Below, piece by piece: positions 61,401 through 64,000 of a DNA stretch of 64,000 bases. Each line of letters begins with the position of its first letter. The first letter of the stretch is position 1. The notes below the pieces were generated by a model, which worked only from the letters and a program-made list of their open reading frames with translations, did not search any database and was not told where the DNA came from. The translations under genes and the position numbers were made by a program. Origin of the DNA: a virus; IMG/VR virus record IMGVR_UViG_3300042475_004859, positions 1-64,000 of that record; one strand, 5' to 3'.

Positions 61401-63455
61401 GTTTAAATTTTGATCGGTAATGATTAAAGAGGACTCATTATCATTGATAGTAAATTTAGAATAATTTGTTCCTGTATAATTAACATTTTGAGTTTCAACC
61501 CATAGATTATCTATGTATTTATAAATAGATAAAACATTTTCTTGATTAAAATCTTTTTGAAAAACTCCCAATATTGTGCAATTCTTATTTGTATAAAAAT
61601 ACCGATTACCAGTATTAAGAGTATTAATAGTTTGTTTTAAAATCCATTCGCCCTCCTGTTCTTGAAAAACATGAATCAAATTTGTATAGTTATTGTAACT
61701 ATTTGTAAATAATTTGTTACCGCTATTATTTGTATAAATAAATTCTCCGAAATTTTTCAAACTTTCCCCAGAATAATATAACTCTCCAGTAATTTTTTTT
61801 TCAAATTTATAATTTTCAAACAATCCACTTTTTATAGAATTTAAACTTGTTGTATAAAGGCTGACAGATCCATGATCCGACACACCTAGCGACGGAGATA
61901 AATAAGAATCATTAATAGCGCTAATAAATAATCTATTTCCAGATGAATTTGTTGTTATATCATAACCAAAACAGTACCCACTAATATTAAAAGAATAAAA
62001 GTTTTCACCACTATATTGAATTTCTTGTTTAAATTTGAAACTTTTTTCTAAACCAGACTTTATGTAATAAAATACAGAGCCATAAAGATTGTTATTAATA
62101 TTATCTTTTTCACCAATAGACCCTATAAATAATTTATTATCAGAATTTAAAGATAAAGAAAATCCGAAATAGTTTTCGGCACTTCCGGTATTAGGGTTAT
62201 CAATTTTTTGAGATAATCTATAACCATTAATAGTATCTCCATTAAATATATTAACTGACCCATTATACAATAATTTGTTCGAATCTTTTGGAGCCCCAAC
62301 AAATATGTTTTCGTCACTAAAAATACTATCAAAACCAAAATCTGTATTAACTCCACTCATCTCTAAAATTTGAAACAATTCTAAATTATTATTTATTTGT
62401 GGTTCTACTGTAATAAAATTTCTAGCCTCTCCATAACCAATGCCAGATTCTAATTTATTATTAATCGGGTTAGCATAATTAATAAAACCGCTAATAGGTG
62501 CAGATAAATTTCCAGATCCAGTAATAAAACCTGAAACTACAATGTCTTTTATCATTGAATATTCATAATCATTAATTATAAAATCATCTTTTGTAAAAGT
62601 ATTTCGTATAAATTTTTTAGGTTTATATTCTCCAGTTACTCCGCTATAATGTTTAAATTCTATTACTAAACTAGTCCCCTTGATATTTAAATAATTTAAT
62701 GAGTAATTTTGACTTGTGTTGTTTAAAATAGTATTAACTCTTGGACCTACTGATAAATAGTATATAGAATCATCTATTTTAAATCCTGATAGGTTTAAAT
62801 CAAAATTTAAAGATCCTATTTCTGAATACAAAACAATTGGAACTTGTTTAAAACCATTTAAGAATTTTGAGTTAATTAAATCAAATGATAGACTCCCACG
62901 AGATAAAACATTTACTTCTTCTGGGATTGAGAGTTTAAAAGAATTTTCTAAAGATTTGCCTGAATAAATTTTAAATGGAAAATCTCCTAAATTAAAAAGC
63001 GTTATCGGAATACTAATTTCTGAAGATTCGAAAGTTTTAGTATAATCTATAAAATATTCTGGACGTTCGCCACGAATTTGTAAGCTTAAAAAATCGAACC
63101 CATTACCGTCCGATTTGAAAACAAAGCCATTAATTAAATTCTCTACAAAATACTCTGGAATATTTTTTCCTATTAAAAGAGTTTTATTATTATTATATAA
63201 ACTATAGTAATTTTGATTAATTTCTCCAGAAATATTAATTATAGAATTTGAGGTGATACCATCTAAAAATTCTTGGTTATTAGAATAAATTTTTTTATTT
63301 CTAATATTAAAAACCTCTAAAAAATTTCCGCTAACCCCAGAAAAAGAGAATGTAAAGTTAGTATTTTTAGATGTGGGTATATCTTTTAACGATAAAACCC
63401 AAGAAAACTCTTCTTGGGGATATATCTCTCTATACCTTAAACCTGAAATTACCAT
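58404..63455 (-). CDS. Giant fibre/virion protein with FG-GAP-like repeats and recurrent modules
   Basis: 1683 residues. Beta-rich N-terminal region; FG-GAP-like repeats at about 365-600 (NNLYGSVFYYIKSG, GNRLFISAINDSYLS). A central region has unit-like lines NENGDPVLDEYGG, DEEGNPVLDTKGN and DINGNVLTEYF, a YD/RHS-like rhythm. Near the end are the Cys-rich module (KYCGLNIDCPLY...DGYYAELNG...NSGIIMNSGLC followed by six Ser) and the GVDDDVLFNDQIYEDGKYPFWPGG...GAHTITP module shared with the gene at 47722. A 12-Ser tract (58446-58481) precedes the last residues. Large tail fibre or baseplate-wedge protein. Confidence 0.65.
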   Translation of the reverse strand: MVISGLRYREIYPQEEFSWVLSLKDIPTSKNTNFTFSFSGVSGNFLEVFNIRNKKIYSNNQEFLDGITSNSIINISGEINQNYYSLYNNNKTLLIGKNIPEYFVENLINGFVFKSDGNGFDFLSLQIRGERPEYFIDYTKTFESSEISIPITLFNLGDFPFKIYSGKSLENSFKLSIPEEVNVLSRGSLSFDLINSKFLNGFKQVPIVLYSEIGSLNFDLNLSGFKIDDSIYYLSVGPRVNTILNNTSQNYSLNYLNIKGTSLVIEFKHYSGVTGEYKPKKFIRNTFTKDDFIINDYEYSMIKDIVVSGFITGSGNLSAPISGFINYANPINNKLESGIGYGEARNFITVEPQINNNLELFQILEMSGVNTDFGFDSIFSDENIFVGAPKDSNKLLYNGSVNIFNGDTINGYRLSQKIDNPNTGSAENYFGFSLSLNSDNKLFIGSIGEKDNINNNLYGSVFYYIKSGLEKSFKFKQEIQYSGENFYSFNISGYCFGYDITTNSSGNRLFISAINDSYLSPSLGVSDHGSVSLYTTSLNSIKSGLFENYKFEKKITGELYYSGESLKNFGEFIYTNNSGNKLFTNSYNNYTNLIHVFQEQEGEWILKQTINTLNTGNRYFYTNKNCTILGVFQKDFNQENVLSIYKYIDNLWVETQNVNYTGTNYSKFTINDNESSLIITDQNLNKISLYTGNYNQYNLSNYIENNTIDLVLNNGSLFTSHDSTTIGITSGYYFNLYRYYPPGFVSFKYDFTLTGIGDADLFSDISAKSFVKDVEYKGTVTYLGGFLTGYYSGVGTGFKRDDYYGWEYDTEGILRRSTVLSDSTLNILCKYRPELSICSTIGSENAGRSTITGFVTGIDTQFIKYTGVIYADYKSEELSTINLKSPLLAVTGRVTGFFDVFGFATAIGVPSRISGKILGDFAQFFEPGSWTITKPWAGHISGEEFLNLLDEEAFNPRTMSVKKIPTSGYIVTGLKKEITFQDFCAEDLLKFPGVFEISGTPPAVRQIPIVGKPYDPRLYRFAKDAFAVSPLLSGVEWQYESSEFQLKSGFIFIFSGYPIGGRTRISRLGYTISGDGYFNNLFQLPFAPGKEKGSANYIGTQLSKKEKVGDFDDYKVHKTDISGNLLYKQRTDFLGRPEFKKQKKCKVLRNENGDPVLDEYGGFITIPKLPLRLVNSFDEEGNPVLDTKGNPVQTYDCEEEVDINGNVLTEYFYQDELVVYNNLSPESNGYYPNLDKIKLNPDNPFYIKLSGFVYNTNIYWETASEENGNWTAFGLFDSSGIEVSGYIVNSINDPVLLNNKILTGYLPFGKNYFRIKNQIVEELFNSDNVYLNFSGIKKSLIPIIIPDYHEIANDTQFAGWQESLKTLDNILYNTGIPPCIEVIRSPTFFFDPCDSTYIKFSVIKPTYYVSGDPSDRNCFFDCFGSWPRKDSDFMYTGFLSGYTSNFVKIIPNPTSLTPLRFSCYKDESCSSRTIRRYYRNKYCGLNIDCPLYKDKYLNPAEDGYYAELNGHIFGAKPKWFYVNSGIIMNSGLCSSSSSSFPKCADNNGENLFIYQTHFGSCATMNPIKTYTNTNTFPITIYVSGGVDDDVLFNDQIYEDGKYPFWPGGCNYTTPKNGAHTITPYSQTLMPGDSLKIGIQSYGGNMVADLCVITGVLGGSSSSSSSSSSSSLLTQTESIWISVD
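58446..58481 (-). repeat. Polyserine tract, 12 Ser codons
   Basis: Twelve mixed Ser codons just before the C-terminal residues of the giant protein at 58404. Confidence 0.85.
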
Positions 63456-63460
63456 TATTA

Positions 63461-63468
63461 TTATTACA
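63461..63468 (-). promoter_or_regulatory. Candidate late-type promoter box GTGTAATAA
   Basis: Minus strand TTGTGTAATAA, 5 nt before the ATG at 63455, inside a 20-nt intergenic gap. Confidence 0.35.
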
Positions 63469-63475
63469 CAAAATT

Positions 63476-64000
63476 TTAATGTCTAATCGTCTTTACTGAT
63501 ACCGATGTCATGGTACCTAATTTATTACCAAACGCGGCCCTACGACTAAATCTTAAATTCTGTTCGGTATATGAAACAGATGGGGGCTGAATTATTTTTG
63601 TAGATAAATTATAGGTTGTAAAAGCTCCATTTTCAGATACTTCTACAGACATTGAAGAAAGACCTTCCTTAACACTCCAAATCTTCGGTACGACACCTGC
63701 TAATTTAAAATTAATATCATATAATGCATTCGAATATGAATATTCACTAGTAGACCCTACGTCTAATAAATAATCAGATAATATATTTCGATCTGGCTGA
63801 CAGGAGTTTCCAAATATAGCAATATTTTCTTCAGAAAGTTGGTAGTCTACATAATCTACCTTTCGTACCACGCTAGCGTCTGGAGCATCAATTTTTACCG
63901 TATGCTCAAATTTTGATGTAAATTTGGGAAATTCGGATGAACATGAAGCAAAAATCCTATAACCAGGACCTGCATATGAAGTTGTTATTGGGTCATACAA
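63476..64000 (-). CDS. Virion structural protein, N-terminus beyond window
   Basis: 174 residues are visible and the frame is open at base 64000, so the start lies outside. The sequence is beta-rich: LSSMSVEVSENGAFTTYNLSTKI, SYTEQNLRFSRRAAFGNKLG and a closing VSVKTIRH. The phrase pattern is that of virion baseplate or tail proteins, but no family is certain. It is upstream of, and probably co-transcribed with, the giant gene at 58404, 20 nt away. Confidence 0.5.
   Translation of the reverse strand: MYDPITTSYAGPGYRIFASCSSEFPKFTSKFEHTVKIDAPDASVVRKVDYVDYQLSEENIAIFGNSCQPDRNILSDYLLDVGSTSEYSYSNALYDINFKLAGVVPKIWSVKEGLSSMSVEVSENGAFTTYNLSTKIIQPPSVSYTEQNLRFSRRAAFGNKLGTMTSVSVKTIRH

Overview
The window is a 64 kb, strongly AT-rich stretch of a large tailed double-stranded DNA phage. 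It carries a phage replisome, nucleotide-metabolism genes, many glycosyltransferases and a very large block of modular virion (probably tail-fibre/adhesin) proteins. I see no rRNA, convincing tRNA, integrase, CRISPR array or bacterial housekeeping gene. The host cannot be named. Replication-gene promoters look like ordinary bacterial sigma70 promoters (TTGACA, 17 bp, TATAAT-like), Shine-Dalgarno sequences are scarce, and the ribonucleotide reductase is the B12-dependent class II type.

Layout. (1) 1-2420, minus: a metallopeptidase/vWA protein cut by the window edge, a small protein, and a composite phage structural protein. (2) 2482-4048, plus: two probable virion proteins, the second resembling a tail-tube protein. 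(3) 4052-12349, minus: DNA polymerase III alpha divided over separate genes (inactive-looking PHP domain, DEDDh proofreading exonuclease, polymerase core), a PD-(D/E)XK nuclease, dCMP deaminase, TOPRIM primase, DnaB-type helicase and dNMP kinase, mostly with 4-nt stop/start overlaps. (4) 12386-22591, minus: a Vsr-like nuclease, nucleotide-sugar enzymes (extended SDR epimerase, GDP-mannose 4,6-dehydratase), four glycosyltransferases, a RecA/UvsX recombinase, small proteins and the class II RNR. (5) 22661-25152, minus: small proteins, a GT-B glycosyltransferase, a small SSB-like protein and a phage sigma factor. (6) 25316-30075, plus: a membrane protein, a possible ssDNA-binding protein, a GT4-DUF4214-GT9 glycosyltransferase whose GT9 half continues in the next gene, and a possible annealing protein. 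(7) 30080-64000, minus: virion block of about 34 kb. Its proteins combine delta-60 propellers, FG-GAP-like repeats, BNR-like repeats, Ig-like and about 15 fibronectin-III domains, a PhoD-like phosphatase and at least two recurrent unnamed modules. They are joined by polyserine linkers of up to 66 serines encoded by 12- or 15-bp tandem repeats. One glycosyltransferase gene sits inside this block.

Regulation. Two promoter classes can be read from the sequence. Replication and metabolism units are preceded by sigma70-like promoters whose -10 box ends only 6-11 nt before the start codon, implying leaderless or nearly leaderless mRNAs. Several structural units instead have a TGTAAATA-like box, often preceded by TTAG or TTAA, usually 5-11 nt before ATG. 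The phage's own sigma factor is the obvious candidate to read the second class. Together this suggests an early/late switch. Sugar-nucleotide synthesis and glycosyltransferases probably glycosylate a phage product, and the serine-rich fibres are a plausible but unproven acceptor.
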